From: an uncultured Lachnospiraceae bacterium
Lineage (GTDB): Bacteria > Bacillota > Clostridia > Lachnospirales > Lachnospiraceae
NCBI GenBank assembly: GCA_910579735.1
Contig: CAJTUZ010000004.1
Location: forward strand, 1 to 47,821
Direction of reading: 5' to 3'
Length of the DNA: 47,821 nucleotides
A program made the position numbers and the translations under genes. Under the pieces are notes generated by a model that saw only the letters and a list, made by a program, of their open reading frames with translations, searched no databases and had not been told where the DNA came from. Position 1 is the stretch's first letter. Each line of letters starts with the position of its first letter. Shown here piece by piece: positions 1 through 10,023 of the stretch.

Positions 1-62
1 TTGTAACTTATTAACTATATAGCTCTTGTGGCTATATCATTATTATACTAGGAGGTGAACAA

Positions 63-170
63 ATGGTGATAAATGAACATGCACAGCTCATCCGCATTCT
101 TGACTCCTGTACGGAACGGGATATTCATATCATTCTTTGTACAGCTAAGGCTATGTTGAATGATCTGTAG
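63..170 (+). CDS. Small 35-residue protein of unknown function
   Basis: A short ORF starts with ATG after a near-perfect ribosome binding site (AGGAGGTGA at 50-58, spacing about 5) and ends in TAG. The product is 35 residues, with no cysteine motif and no signal peptide; its second half (RDIHIILCTAKAML) looks like one amphipathic helix. It runs convergently to the long minus-strand glycan operon and could share the terminator at 211-250. I do not recognise the family. The ribosome binding site is the main reason to believe it is translated. A 7-bp inverted repeat (17-23/31-37) lies just upstream and could be an operator. Confidence 0.55.
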   Translation: MVINEHAQLIRILDSCTERDIHIILCTAKAMLNDL

Positions 171-210
171 GATATAGAAGGGATTCTGGAGAGAGTCTCA
201 CCAAAATGAA

Positions 211-250
211 AAAGGATCATTTCCTGACAGTTTTCAGGAAACGATCCTTT
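211..250 (-). terminator. Rho-independent terminator of the glycan operon (probably bidirectional)
   Basis: A long imperfect inverted repeat pairs AAAGGATC + TTTCCTGA (211-227) with TCAGGAAA + GATCCTTT (234-250), with one mismatch inside the stem and a 6-nt loop. On the minus strand the stem is followed by TTCATTTT, giving a U-rich tail 34 nt after the ABC transporter stop codon. On the plus strand it lies 40 nt after the small ORF, so it may serve both convergent units. Confidence 0.85.
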
Positions 251-283
251 ATTTCTCAACATATCGTAATGAATTCTTCTTCT

Positions 284-2068
284 TTACCCCAACTCCTCAT
301 ACCGCTTTTCCACCGCTTTTCCACCGACGATCTCATAAATCTTATCGCAGTTCCTTATCGTAGTCAGTCTGTGTGCAATGATGATCATCGTCTTATGCCC
401 CTGCAGCGCATCGATCGATTCCATGACCGCCGTCTCGGTTTCTGTATCAAGCGCTGATGTTGCCTCATCCAGAATCAAAATATCCGGATCCAGATACAGT
501 GCCCTGGCAATTGCAAAACGCTGCCTCTGACCGCCGGAGAATCGAATACCGCGCTCTCCGATTTCCGTATCCAGGCCATACGCGCTGTTTTCTACGATCT
601 CCTTTAACTGTGCCTGCTCCAACGCTCTCCAAACCAGGCTGTCGTCAATTTTTTCATCTTCTATCCCAAACGCCACATTTCTTCTGACCGTATCGTCAAG
701 CAGGTTCACATTCTGCGGAACGAAACCGATCAAATGTGCCTTTGCCGGCTCCATGTCTGCAATGTCTGTTCCATCTATTTTTATTTTTCCGGTCTGCGGT
801 ATCAATAATCCCAAAACAATATCCGCCAGGGTTGTCTTTCCGGCACCTGATTTTCCGACAAAAGCTATTGCCTGTCCTTTATGAATCTCTAACGACACGT
901 TTTCCAAAACATTGATTTCCGTGTTTGGATATTTCCATGTAATATTTTCAATAGACAGTTTATCGGTAAACTCATAAGAAGTGTTTGCCCGGATCTCTTC
1001 TCTCCGCTCTGTATTTCTTCTTTCTGCGACTTCACTTCTGGCTTCTTTCAAATTATTATAAGTGTCGTTGATGCCCGGAATACTGAACATAAACTGACTG
1101 AAATTATTAGAGATCCTGCCTAATGATGGCAGAATACGAAACGCTGCTACCGCAAAGGACGCCAGTTGAGGAACAAGTGTTGCCGCATTATCGGCATCTA
1201 TCGCCTTAAAACAGACTGCAATCACCAGGCCGGATACACATATCGATTCGATCAGATAGGCCGGACTTTCCGATGCAACAGTCTGGCCTATTGTTCCTTT
1301 CTGCCTTTTAATATAATTATCACGATAGGAATTAATAAAATACTGCTGCCTGCCCATTACAAGAATTTCCTTGATTCCCTGAAAAGCCTGCAGCAGAATC
1401 GTATTCAGCAGTGCTGAATATTTATAAAATATTTCTCCGCATCGCTTTACCCATTTCTGAAATCCCAATACTACCGCCAGCAGGCAGATCAATGCCAATA
1501 CCACGACACATGCTGCCATAATGATATCTGTGGACATAATATAAACACAGATGCATACTACTGTTAAAGCTTCTGCAAGCAGCTTAAAAATTTGATATAA
1601 TCCCATATACATATTGGATATACCTTCGGTCACACCTCGCATCAGTTCCCCCGTGCTTGTATTTAAAAAGAAGACATATCCGCGGTCCATATAGGAATCT
1701 ATCATTTCCACAGCTAATTCACGCTGTACTTTACAGGAATATTTGACACGGACATAGGACAGAAAAAATAAAAACAGATTTTTAAACAGATAAACAGCGA
1801 TCGTAGCAATTCCAATTGCCCAGATCAGCGATGCATCCGTTTCTAATCCCATCCTGTCAATAATCGGTGCAATCACTGCATTTTTACGCAGTTGATGCGG
1901 TTCTATCATTACCTGTACAAGAGGAAGAATGACGGATACTCCTAATGTCTCGCATACTGCTCCGAGCAATGTCAGTATCAGAACAACCACTGCCCATCTT
2001 TTATGGGATGCTGTCAAGATAAAATTATATTTGTTCCATATATCCTTTACGCTTCTGAATTTATTCAT
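284..2068 (-). CDS. ABC transporter, fused permease/ATPase; PglK-like glycan flippase
   Basis: A 594-residue half-transporter. The N-terminal about 330 residues hold roughly six hydrophobic segments. The C-terminal ATPase has Walker A GKSGAGKTT (405), signature FSGGQRQR (510), Walker B ILILDEATS (530) and the switch His in AHRLTT (565). Length and layout fit MsbA/PglK-type exporters; PglK flips lipid-linked oligosaccharide in Campylobacter. The ATG at 2068 was chosen over the upstream one at 2173 because the latter would overlap the radical SAM gene by 100 bp and add a non-transmembrane leader. It is the last gene of the locus and the only flippase-like gene in the window, so export of the lipid-linked glycan is the natural inference. 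A lipid or peptide exporter cannot be excluded by sequence. Confidence 0.88.
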   Translation of the reverse strand: MNKFRSVKDIWNKYNFILTASHKRWAVVVLILTLLGAVCETLGVSVILPLVQVMIEPHQLRKNAVIAPIIDRMGLETDASLIWAIGIATIAVYLFKNLFLFFLSYVRVKYSCKVQRELAVEMIDSYMDRGYVFFLNTSTGELMRGVTEGISNMYMGLYQIFKLLAEALTVVCICVYIMSTDIIMAACVVVLALICLLAVVLGFQKWVKRCGEIFYKYSALLNTILLQAFQGIKEILVMGRQQYFINSYRDNYIKRQKGTIGQTVASESPAYLIESICVSGLVIAVCFKAIDADNAATLVPQLASFAVAAFRILPSLGRISNNFSQFMFSIPGINDTYNNLKEARSEVAERRNTERREEIRANTSYEFTDKLSIENITWKYPNTEINVLENVSLEIHKGQAIAFVGKSGAGKTTLADIVLGLLIPQTGKIKIDGTDIADMEPAKAHLIGFVPQNVNLLDDTVRRNVAFGIEDEKIDDSLVWRALEQAQLKEIVENSAYGLDTEIGERGIRFSGGQRQRFAIARALYLDPDILILDEATSALDTETETAVMESIDALQGHKTMIIIAHRLTTIRNCDKIYEIVGGKAVEKRYEELG

Positions 2069-2072
2069 CCTG

Positions 2073-3173
2073 TTAATCCCATTCCGGAGAAAACTGCTCT
2101 CCCACCTGAATAAACGATTCTTTCTTATTCCAGTTGCAATGTGAAGACTGATAACACCGCTTACAGGGTTCATCCATCTTATCGGTGAGATTTACCTCTG
2201 CACGATATTTTTGATATTCCGGTGAGTTCCAGATATCCATAAAATCTTTATTTTTATCATATTGGAAGAACTGAACCGGCGTAGACATACAAGGTCTGAC
2301 AAAACCATCCGAACCCAGGAAAAAATCTCTCCATGCGACAAAACAGTCCTTATGCAGTTTCGATTCGGCAATATCTTCTCCCGGAATATGCGGAAGTTTT
2401 AAGACAATACCCAGTTCTTCTCCTACGGCAATTGCTTCATCAAATACCGTCCTGATCTCATTTTCGCATCCCCACAGGCTTTCGTTCATCAAATCTTCGC
2501 CAAATACCGTCAAGTATACCACTTTAACTTCTTCAATACCGATTTCTGCCGCCAGTCTCACCAGATCCGGTAATTCATGCAGATTAGAGCGCATTGCACA
2601 AAACACAAAATTGATCCAGGGATACTGTAAACCTCTTTCTTTTTTAATCCGTACGATCTCTTTTAAATCCTCCGTGATCACATCGATCTTAGAACCGCGT
2701 CTGATCCTGCTGTTCGTTTCATCTGTTGCCCCATCTAAACTGACCGCAAAAACATCTACTTTACAGTCAAAGACAGCATCTTTGATTTTCTTAAGATTCA
2801 TGCCGTTCGTGCAAAAATATTTCCTTGCATCATGTTTGTTGATAGTCTCCAGCATTTCAATAAAATTCGGATGGATCGTCGGTTCTCCCCAGCCCATCAA
2901 AGTTACTTCTTCAACCGTATCCATCAAAGGCTCAAAACTACGAAATACATCCATATCAAAAACCGTGGGTTTAAAATCGGCCGCATTTCTGCCGCACATG
3001 ATGCAATTCAGGTTGCAGGCATTTGTCAGCTCAAATACCAGTCTTCTCGGATAAGATGTCAAGACCGTCTTACCGGATTCTAACTCTTCTATATTTTTCT
3101 TGCTGTTCTCATTCTGCTTTGCCGTCAGTTCCTTTCCGCTAAATAAATTTTTGGTTTTTGCTCTTAAGATCAT
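2073..3173 (-). CDS. Radical SAM/SPASM protein
   Basis: 366 residues. The radical SAM cluster motif C53-x3-C57-x2-C60 (TNACNLNCIMC) is followed by the GWGEP motif that contacts SAM. The C-terminus has a SPASM-like cysteine set (CFVAWRDFFLGSDG, RPC, then CKRCYQSSHC) expected to hold extra iron-sulfur clusters. It is the first of three such proteins in the locus (others at 21193 and 29914). The substrate is unknown; in glycan loci a sugar nucleotide or lipid-linked sugar is plausible. It is 5 nt from the ABC transporter start and 60 nt after the TPP enzyme. An unrecognised peptide substrate is the alternative. Confidence 0.85.
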   Translation of the reverse strand: MILRAKTKNLFSGKELTAKQNENSKKNIEELESGKTVLTSYPRRLVFELTNACNLNCIMCGRNAADFKPTVFDMDVFRSFEPLMDTVEEVTLMGWGEPTIHPNFIEMLETINKHDARKYFCTNGMNLKKIKDAVFDCKVDVFAVSLDGATDETNSRIRRGSKIDVITEDLKEIVRIKKERGLQYPWINFVFCAMRSNLHELPDLVRLAAEIGIEEVKVVYLTVFGEDLMNESLWGCENEIRTVFDEAIAVGEELGIVLKLPHIPGEDIAESKLHKDCFVAWRDFFLGSDGFVRPCMSTPVQFFQYDKNKDFMDIWNSPEYQKYRAEVNLTDKMDEPCKRCYQSSHCNWNKKESFIQVGEQFSPEWD

Positions 3174-3232
3174 CCTTTTCCTCCTGATATATTCGTATTA
3201 GTGCCATGTTTAAACACTGCAAAATCCATTCT

Positions 3233-4969
3233 CTAGTCGTTATTCAAAAACGGATACAGGTCGTCAAATTCCGCCGCCTTCAAAGAGCCATCCGGCATTA
3301 CTTTAGAAGCGATCCTCGGCTCAATAGGGGCAAATTCCTGTACCATAATTTCACATACTGCCGGCTCGTTCCGATGCAGTACGTCCTCGATCACGGACTC
3401 TAATTCACTTTCCTGCGTAATTCTGACTGCCTTAATTCCATAAGCTTCCGCTACTTTGCAGAAATCCGGCGTCTGCAGGCCGCTGTCGGGACCTACGCCG
3501 AGAAAACGGTCGTTCATATAATTATGCTGGTTATGCCTGATCAGCATATATCCGTTATTATTATATATAAACAATTTAACAGGTATCTGATTATATTGCA
3601 AGGTCGCTAATTCCTGGATATTCATCTGTGCACTGCCGTCCCCGGTAATCGCGATCAATTGTCTGTCTTTCTGATCGGCTCCGATTGCAGTCGCCCAGAA
3701 TCCCATACACGATAATCCGCCGGAAATCAGATAACGCTGTCCTTCTTTTATCTGCCAGCTTTGTGAAACGATATTGCACACACTTCCCGTATCAACAACG
3801 ATATTGGCCTGCGCATCCGCCTTTTGGGATATTTTCTCAGTCACCCAATATTCATTTAACGGTCTTTCCTGCTGATATTCCGTTCTAACATTCGGATACT
3901 GTTTACGCATCTCCATACAGTGTGCTTTCCAAGCCTGCTTTTCTTCCGATATGATGTTCGGAAGCTTTTCCATAAGAGAAGTCATAAAGCTCTTTACATC
4001 CGTATGATATTTGTAAGTAACCGGCACGTCTTCTTTCGCCAGCTCCTTTTCATCGATGTCTACCATGATCTTGACCGCATTCCCGGCCAGTCTTTGCGGA
4101 TAATAACCGATCGTGGACACGGATAATCTGCTTCCAAGTATGAGCAGCAGATCGCATTGCTGTATGGCAAAATGCGAAGCTCTGTCTCCGTATGCCCCCG
4201 GCCTTCCCACAAACCATTCATTGTCGGAATCTATCACATCGATACCGCCGCGGGACGTTACGACCGGCGCCTGTATCTTACTGCTCAAGGCTTTCAGTTC
4301 CGTAACAGCCTGTCCGCTCCTGATACCGTATCCGGCCAAAATAAGCGGCTTTTGGGCCTCCGATACCAGCTTAGCCAGCATATCATAGTCAATGGCGTCC
4401 TTTGTCTTTGGAGCAGGTGTTTGAAAACCTTCCATCTGTTCGGGAATCTGCCTATTCTGAATATCAACCGGAACATCCAGCCACACAGGGCCTTTTCGTC
4501 CTTCCATTGCCATATAATAAGCTTTTTCCATATGCATTCTGATATCTTCCGGACGCATAATGGCCGCAAAATATTTGGTGATCGGAGAGACAATCGGCTC
4601 AAGATTCAAGCTCTGTGTTCCATGCTGTCTGATGCCTGTCTGCACCTCATAATTGAGCAGCCTGGAATTGGCCTGTCCGGACAATACAAACATAGGTGAA
4701 GAGTCCAGATATGCCTGTGCCACTCCGGTAATCGCATTCGTGGCACCGGGACCGATCGTCACCAGACAGCAGCCGGGGATATCATGAACTCTTCCATATC
4801 CGTCGGCCGCCATGGCCGCCGCCTGCTCATGATGGCAGCATACCGCCTTCATATCGGTATTTCTGCAAAGTGCATCCGTCAGCCACATTGCGGAACTTCC
4901 CGATACCATATAGGTCGTTTTACAGCCTTTTTGATACAGAAAATCAAATATATATTCAGATACTGTCAT
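3233..4969 (-). CDS. Thiamine-diphosphate enzyme, acetolactate-synthase-like (possible YerE-type sugar branching enzyme)
   Basis: 578 residues with the three-domain layout of the acetolactate synthase/pyruvate decarboxylase family. Catalytic Glu48 sits in CHHEQAAAMAADGYGR. The cofactor motif GDGSAQMNIQELATL ends in NNNGY, the usual GDG...NN Mg/TPP site. The ATG at 4969 follows GGGAGGGAG and overlaps the preceding gene by 14 bp; the GTG at 4984 has no binding site. YerE, a relative, adds a two-carbon branch to CDP-3,6-dideoxy-4-ketoglucose to make yersiniose. Since the locus encodes CDP-glucose dehydratase and RfbH homologues, the same job is a reasonable inference. Amino-acid acetolactate synthase is less likely because no ilv genes are nearby. 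Confidence 0.8.
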   Translation of the reverse strand: MTVSEYIFDFLYQKGCKTTYMVSGSSAMWLTDALCRNTDMKAVCCHHEQAAAMAADGYGRVHDIPGCCLVTIGPGATNAITGVAQAYLDSSPMFVLSGQANSRLLNYEVQTGIRQHGTQSLNLEPIVSPITKYFAAIMRPEDIRMHMEKAYYMAMEGRKGPVWLDVPVDIQNRQIPEQMEGFQTPAPKTKDAIDYDMLAKLVSEAQKPLILAGYGIRSGQAVTELKALSSKIQAPVVTSRGGIDVIDSDNEWFVGRPGAYGDRASHFAIQQCDLLLILGSRLSVSTIGYYPQRLAGNAVKIMVDIDEKELAKEDVPVTYKYHTDVKSFMTSLMEKLPNIISEEKQAWKAHCMEMRKQYPNVRTEYQQERPLNEYWVTEKISQKADAQANIVVDTGSVCNIVSQSWQIKEGQRYLISGGLSCMGFWATAIGADQKDRQLIAITGDGSAQMNIQELATLQYNQIPVKLFIYNNNGYMLIRHNQHNYMNDRFLGVGPDSGLQTPDFCKVAEAYGIKAVRITQESELESVIEDVLHRNEPAVCEIMVQEFAPIEPRIASKVMPDGSLKAAEFDDLYPFLNND

Positions 4970-7900
4970 GATGCTCCCTCCCACTCTTTTCTTTTTTAGC
5001 TATCACAAACATGAAATCTCTCATATTCATTTTTATATTCCACTTTGTAATCCCCATTCGCGCTAAAACTCCATATAATTTCTCATGATTTGACTTTAAA
5101 CATAAAATTGTATACAAAATTGTATTGAAACTTAATTCATTTGCAGGATAGGATACTTCAAGCACTTGAAAACCCTTTTTCTCCAAGAGGTTCTTAAGCG
5201 TTTCCTTTGAAAAATAATGCAGATGAGTCGGCGGGTGTATCTGTCTCCATTTAGCTCCTCTGATCTTTGCATTTATACTTCCAATATCCCCTGTCGTGAT
5301 ACACAGCAGTCCTCCCTGCTTCAGGCATTTATGTGCCTTTTCAATGTACTTATCCGGAGCAGACAGATGTTCTATTGTATCCCACATACATATGATATCA
5401 TATACATCCTTGTCCTGAAATGCAAGGTAGTCACCGGCATATGCTTCCAAACTCAATTCTTCCGATGCATATTTAACTGCATCATCTGCAATATCGATCC
5501 CGGACACTTTGCCAAATCTCTCCCCGGCCACCTGTAGAAAAAAACCGTAAGCACATCCGATTTCAAACAGCTTCTTCTCCTTGGGCACATCCAAATATCG
5601 TTCTATTCTTCTCAGTCTTCTCCGAAAATTTTTCTGGATAATCGCTTTATCCCGGACGTAATCTGCATACTCTTCTCCATTGTAATAACCTGATGAATAT
5701 AGTCTCCTGATCTCTTCTACAGACAGATTCAAATCCGTCGTAATAAAATTGCATTCCTCACATGCGACTAATCCCGGCAGACGGCTCGTTACAAGTCTCC
5801 CGCCACAAATTATGCATCTCTTTTCCTCTTCCTGAACCTTCTCTCTTCCTATATATTCGAATTCAGTATCATTCTGTATTTCCTCTACAATATATCGCGG
5901 CCGCTTCTTTGTCTCGAAATAAAGTTTACCAATATATTCTCCAACACAGCCTATCGACATCATAAGCATTCCGCCGATCAGCCAAAGTGACATAATAATT
6001 GAAGTGTATCCACTGATACTCTTTCCCTGAAGAAATGCAATCAGATATCCGCCCATAACCAATAAGCTGACCGCAAACATCAAGGTTCCACATAAAAACA
6101 CCCAACGTATCGGGCGAATACTGAGCGATGTTACACCATCTATAGCCAGTCTGAACATCTTCTGCAAGTTATACTTAGATTCTCCAAATTTCCTGGGCTG
6201 CACATCAAAGTATACAATACAGGAGGGAAAACCAATCATTGGAATCAGTCCCCGCAAAAACAAATTCGTCTCCCCAAATTCTGCTAAAACGTCCATTGCT
6301 TTTCTAGACATCAATCTATAGTCCGCATGATTTTTAATAATTTTATAACCACTCAGCTTCCCTATAATATCATAGAATAAGCAGGCAGACCATTTCTTAA
6401 ACACACCATCGCTCTTTCTGGATTTACGCACACCATAAACAATCTCATACCCTTCATAATACTTTTCCAAAAAGTCCCTGATGGCATTAATATCCTGCTG
6501 CAGGTCGGCATCTATGGTTATCGTAACATCTGCATATTTTCTGGCATTCATCAAACCGCATAACAATGCATACTGATGCCCGAAATTTCTTGACAAATTA
6601 ATGTATGAAAATAAAGGATTTTCCCTGTGCCTTTGTTCCAACAATTCAGCTGTCTGATCCGTTGATCCATCATTCACCATTAAAATACGACTTTTCGGTG
6701 AGCAAAGTCCGGCCGCTGTCAATTCTCCCATAAGATCCTGCAGCCTGTCAAATGTACCCCCCCCCTAAACTTTCAGCTTCGTTATAGCAGGGGCATACAA
6801 TGTACAGCACCTGACTTGTCCGTTCTTTGATCATTGATTTCTTTACCGGTATTTTTTCCAACACAATGGCATCCTCCGCTCTTTCCATGATATCTCCTAA
6901 AGTATCTAATATTTCTGCTATCAAAACAGTCATCACATACACGTATCCTGCACAGCTTGCATAGATATATGCTATATGGGGATAACCTATAATTCCCTGC
7001 ACTGTTCCCAGTACAATTATCATCATTCCCAGCAATAAACTCCACAATAAATAGGTATGTACTTTCCTTTTATGCATAATACATGATATGCCTTTTACAA
7101 ACAATGATAATATACAGCATTTAATCAATATTTTCCCAAAGCAGCTCCAGCCTATTTTCAGGGAATCTACAAATTTTTCCCAATATGTCCCTAATACAAA
7201 AAAGGGATCTTTATAAACGACCTCCATGACTCTGTCCTTTAAAATATCAAAATATTCTTCCGAACAATACTCTGCCTTTGAGTCAACACTTGTTACATAT
7301 TTGTACGCTGCACTATCATTCCATTCAAATCCATAGTCATTGCTGTTATACCCTAACCCGCACCAAATCGCATGCCACGGACGTTCTACATTCTCTATAC
7401 GCAATTTCCCGGAACATAGATCATACACATTATGTAATATTGGTTCTGTGCAGACAAACAGCAGCAGCAGCGCTGCAATCCCAACCACGCTGCGCAGTAT
7501 TTGTTTTTTATGAAGACACAGACACTGTTTTAATATTATATACATCATAAGAATGCATAAGATCGGAAGAGAAGCATGTTGTCTGATGATATTGCCGATA
7601 AGCATGATGATTATCACAATAAGCAATTCTATATGACTCTTTTTATCATTCTCTTTTCGAATATTTCTAAACAGATCGCACAATAACGGCGATACGATCA
7701 AAACTGTCACAGGCGCGCCCCAGTAGGAATATCCCAATGTCGCTATCCAATACGGATAACTAAAACAGCAAATACTTACAGCAGCAATTACGCCTATCCA
7801 AAATCTACCTGTCAGATTCCCCATAAATAATGTCGTCAGCATTACCATCAATGCAAGTATTCCCCCCTGCACATAATAGCATATGACATATGACTCCGTT

Positions 7901-8154
7901 TGTCCAAAAATATTTCCCAAATATGCTAAACTAATAGGATAAACGGCTCCATGCATATTGCCCTCTATTACCTGATACGGCTGTTCTCCCCGCAACTGCT
8001 GCAATAAAAGATCCAATACGTTGAAATAACTGGAGGAAGGTTCCGCCATTGGTTCAGTTTTGCTTAAATATGCCACGAAAAACATTATTCCCAGCAACAA
8101 CGCAAAGCCGATTTTTACTATCGTTTTTCGAGTCTCTACTGATTTTGCCATCAT
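4956..8154 (-). CDS. Phase-variable triple fusion: membrane GT-like domain + GT2 glycosyltransferase + methyltransferase; OFF here
   Basis: Two ORFs (8154-6748 and 6731-4956) join at a run of nine G. With nine, translation stops after CYNEAESLGGGYI at 468 residues; with eight or eleven, it continues as LGGGTFDRLQDL into one 1065-residue protein. The ON form has about 430 residues of multi-pass membrane protein, then a GT2 domain of the DPM1/GtrB type (IVCPCYNEAESL, VNDGSTD, DADLQQD, two C-terminal membrane helices near 684-740), then a zinc-finger methyltransferase (CIICGG at 780, FEIGCAYGFF near 866). The tract breaks the GT2 domain just after its first nucleotide-binding motif, so the OFF form should lack transferase activity. 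The start follows GGGAG with 6-nt spacing. A weak internal ATG at 6731 might still yield the methyltransferase. The three-domain fusion is unusual. Confidence 0.85.
6757..6765 (-). repeat. Poly-G tract (9 G), OFF state, in the GT2 fusion gene
   Basis: Nine C on the plus strand, nine G on the coding strand, at Gly464-466 of the fusion. Frame reading shows that 8 or 11 G would join the two halves; the present 9 gives TAC ATT TGA directly after the Gly codons. Confidence 0.9.
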
Positions 8155-8265
8155 ATGGTTCTCCCTTTTTCTTCTTATCCAAGAATCATGTACTTTAAGT
8201 TATATATCCATTTGCAGCAACTGTCGGATGTAGGTCATTGAAATTGCAATATTTTCTTTCCCATT

Positions 8266-8295
8266 ATTTTATCCCGTATATAGTTCAATGGTAAA
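8266..8295 (-). promoter_or_regulatory. Possible promoter for the last transcription unit
   Basis: On the minus strand TTTACC (8295-8290) and TAAAAT (8271-8266) are separated by 18 bp. This lies between the terminator at 8357-8398 and the fusion-gene start at 8154, where a new promoter is needed. The -35 is only a partial match and the 267-bp gap is AT-rich, so other positions are possible. I see no gene in 8155-8421. Confidence 0.4.
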
Positions 8296-8356
8296 CAGTC
8301 TTTCTTTTAAGATACTTGTATGATAATATTATTCCATTATTATACATAGGGAATCA

Positions 8357-8398
8357 TAAAAAGGCAAGAGAATCGAACTTAAGATAAAATCCCTTGCC
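8357..8398 (-). terminator. Rho-independent terminator after the FAD-enzyme gene
   Basis: On the minus strand GGCAAGGGA (8398-8390) pairs with TCTCTTGCC (8371-8363, one G-U pair) and is followed by TTTTTA. It lies 24 nt after the stop of the gene ending at 8422 and divides the locus into two transcription units. Confidence 0.7.
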
Positions 8399-8421
8399 AT
8401 TTTGCGCTATGTGCTATCATA

Positions 8422-9717
8422 CTAAAATGATTGTTTTATACAACGTTCCGCCGCATCTCTCCCGCTTCGGAAACTCTGCCCTACCCAGAGATAATCCCAT
8501 TCTCCCCATCTTCCCGCATATTCAATATCCACAGACTTTAAGTACTGATGGACCGCATCTCTGGCATCATATATTTCCGGAGTAAACATAATATTGGCAT
8601 ACTGTTTCATCCTGACATCTGAAACAACAATATCCTCTTCTTTAAATAAATTCAATCTCAACATCTGATGAATGACATCTTCTTTTAACTCTTCCAGGTC
8701 ATCCGGCATCTTTTTATACCTGGAGTAATATATTTCTGCCTGTAAAGCGCTGCATCCATGCGGAACATTATTAGGCGATTTGATATCGGGCGCATATACT
8801 CTGGCCGGCAGAATCTCTTCGTCATAGATGTAAAACCACAAAGCCGGAGATACACATGGCCTGGCCAAACCGATCGAAACCATAACACCGGAAGTATAAT
8901 CAAGCCTATCTGCTGTTTTTCTGATCGACTCCGGCGCTGTATTGATGATATGGCATAATTCAGGAAGCGGAATTGTACTAATTAGCTTATCGTATTCCCA
9001 TTCTTCTCCGTTTCCAAATCTAATAACTTTATGTTGTAGGTCAATTTCAAGTATATCCATGCAATATCTGATATCAGCATTTTTTACAAGCGGATCCAGA
9101 AAAGACTTAAATCCGCCTTTTACAGGATACCTTGCTTCTTTTGAATAATGCACGGAACGAGTGTCTTCTTCCATTGCTCCCCGCAATACTTCTTCCAGTG
9201 CAGGGGTATACATTCTTCCTTTTATCCAGTTGCTTTCCAGTTGTTCCGGTTCAACCGTCCAATACTTTCTGGTATACTTATATGGAAATTTTTCCGCAAA
9301 GTAATTCCCAAACATCGCTCTTAACCAGTCCCCATAATTCTCGATATTTCTGTCAGGTGTTCTTTCAATGAACCCCTTTATAATCCTGATTCTCTCTTCA
9401 ACCGGCAGACCGGACAGATTATTCTGCACCGGATTCTTTATCCAGCTTCCCTGATTGAAATTAACGGCTTCTGACTCATGTGTCCAATGCGGAACATTGC
9501 CCTCTAACATATGATAGGTTGTTTCTTCATTATCGAAGCTGATATGTGCAAACGTATCAAACATAAAACCCCGGACTTCAAAACTATTGCACAATCCCCC
9601 ATAGGTATTCTCTTTTTCAGCCACTATATTGGGAATCCCTGCTTCTTTTAAATGATAAGCGGCAGATAAACCCGCTATGCCGGCTCCCAGTATTACGATT
9701 TCTTTATTCAACGACAA
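8422..9717 (-). CDS. FAD-dependent oxidoreductase, UDP-galactopyranose-mutase/protoporphyrinogen-oxidase-like
   Basis: 431 residues. The N-terminal Rossmann motif GAGIAGLSAAYHLKEAG and a following acidic residue (AEKEN) bind FAD; YGGLC and the later PVKGGF resemble the amine-oxidase/UGM superfamily. Relatives occur in polysaccharide clusters as sugar mutases or oxidases, but the substrate cannot be read here. The start is TTG (9717, behind AAGGGCAGGA); a second TTG at 9711 is nearly as good. It is the last gene before the terminator at 8357-8398 and lies 20 nt after an acyl carrier protein gene, so it may act on an acyl or sugar intermediate of that module. Confidence 0.75.
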   Translation of the reverse strand: MSLNKEIVILGAGIAGLSAAYHLKEAGIPNIVAEKENTYGGLCNSFEVRGFMFDTFAHISFDNEETTYHMLEGNVPHWTHESEAVNFNQGSWIKNPVQNNLSGLPVEERIRIIKGFIERTPDRNIENYGDWLRAMFGNYFAEKFPYKYTRKYWTVEPEQLESNWIKGRMYTPALEEVLRGAMEEDTRSVHYSKEARYPVKGGFKSFLDPLVKNADIRYCMDILEIDLQHKVIRFGNGEEWEYDKLISTIPLPELCHIINTAPESIRKTADRLDYTSGVMVSIGLARPCVSPALWFYIYDEEILPARVYAPDIKSPNNVPHGCSALQAEIYYSRYKKMPDDLEELKEDVIHQMLRLNLFKEEDIVVSDVRMKQYANIMFTPEIYDARDAVHQYLKSVDIEYAGRWGEWDYLWVGQSFRSGRDAAERCIKQSF

Positions 9718-9737
9718 TCCTGCCCTTCATTCATTTT

Positions 9738-9980
9738 CTATTTTCCTAATTCAAGAACAACGTCCACCATTTCTCCCACATTCTTCAGATTCACCACTGT
9801 TTCCATAGGCATTTTAAAAGAAAACTCATCTTCTATAGCACAGATCAGATTGATATGTTCAAAAGAATCCCAGTCTTCAATATCGTTTGCGGTTGTCGTA
9901 TCCATAATAACAAGATCCTCATCATCAAATATTTTCCTGAATACTTTTGTTAATCTTTCATATGCTGCTTCTCTGGTCAT
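9738..9980 (-). CDS. Acyl carrier protein
   Basis: 80 residues, all helical in character. The phosphopantetheine attachment serine is in DWDSFEH (Ser39), a DSx variant as often seen in dedicated, non-fatty-acid ACPs. The ATG at 9980 is preferred to 9986 because the AGGAGG at 9989-9994 is only 2 nt from the upstream ATG but 8 nt from this one. It is one of two ACPs in the region and sits with FkbH, MaoC and SDR genes, so it probably carries a modified short acyl chain for glycan decoration rather than serving fatty-acid synthesis. Confidence 0.9.
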   Translation of the reverse strand: MTREAAYERLTKVFRKIFDDEDLVIMDTTTANDIEDWDSFEHINLICAIEDEFSFKMPMETVVNLKNVGEMVDVVLELGK

Positions 9981-10023
9981 TTTCATTTCCTCCTGATTCT
10001 TACATAATAATATAGTTTGTCTG

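Noticed and set aside
206..457. Plus-strand ORF of 83 residues across the terminator and ABC gene end
   Set aside because: It runs through the terminator hairpin and antisense to the ATPase domain, with no ribosome binding site.
4956..6731. Independent GT2-methyltransferase gene from ATG 6731
   Set aside because: The frame starts after the first conserved GT2 motif, which lies in the upstream ORF; the two meet at the poly-G tract.
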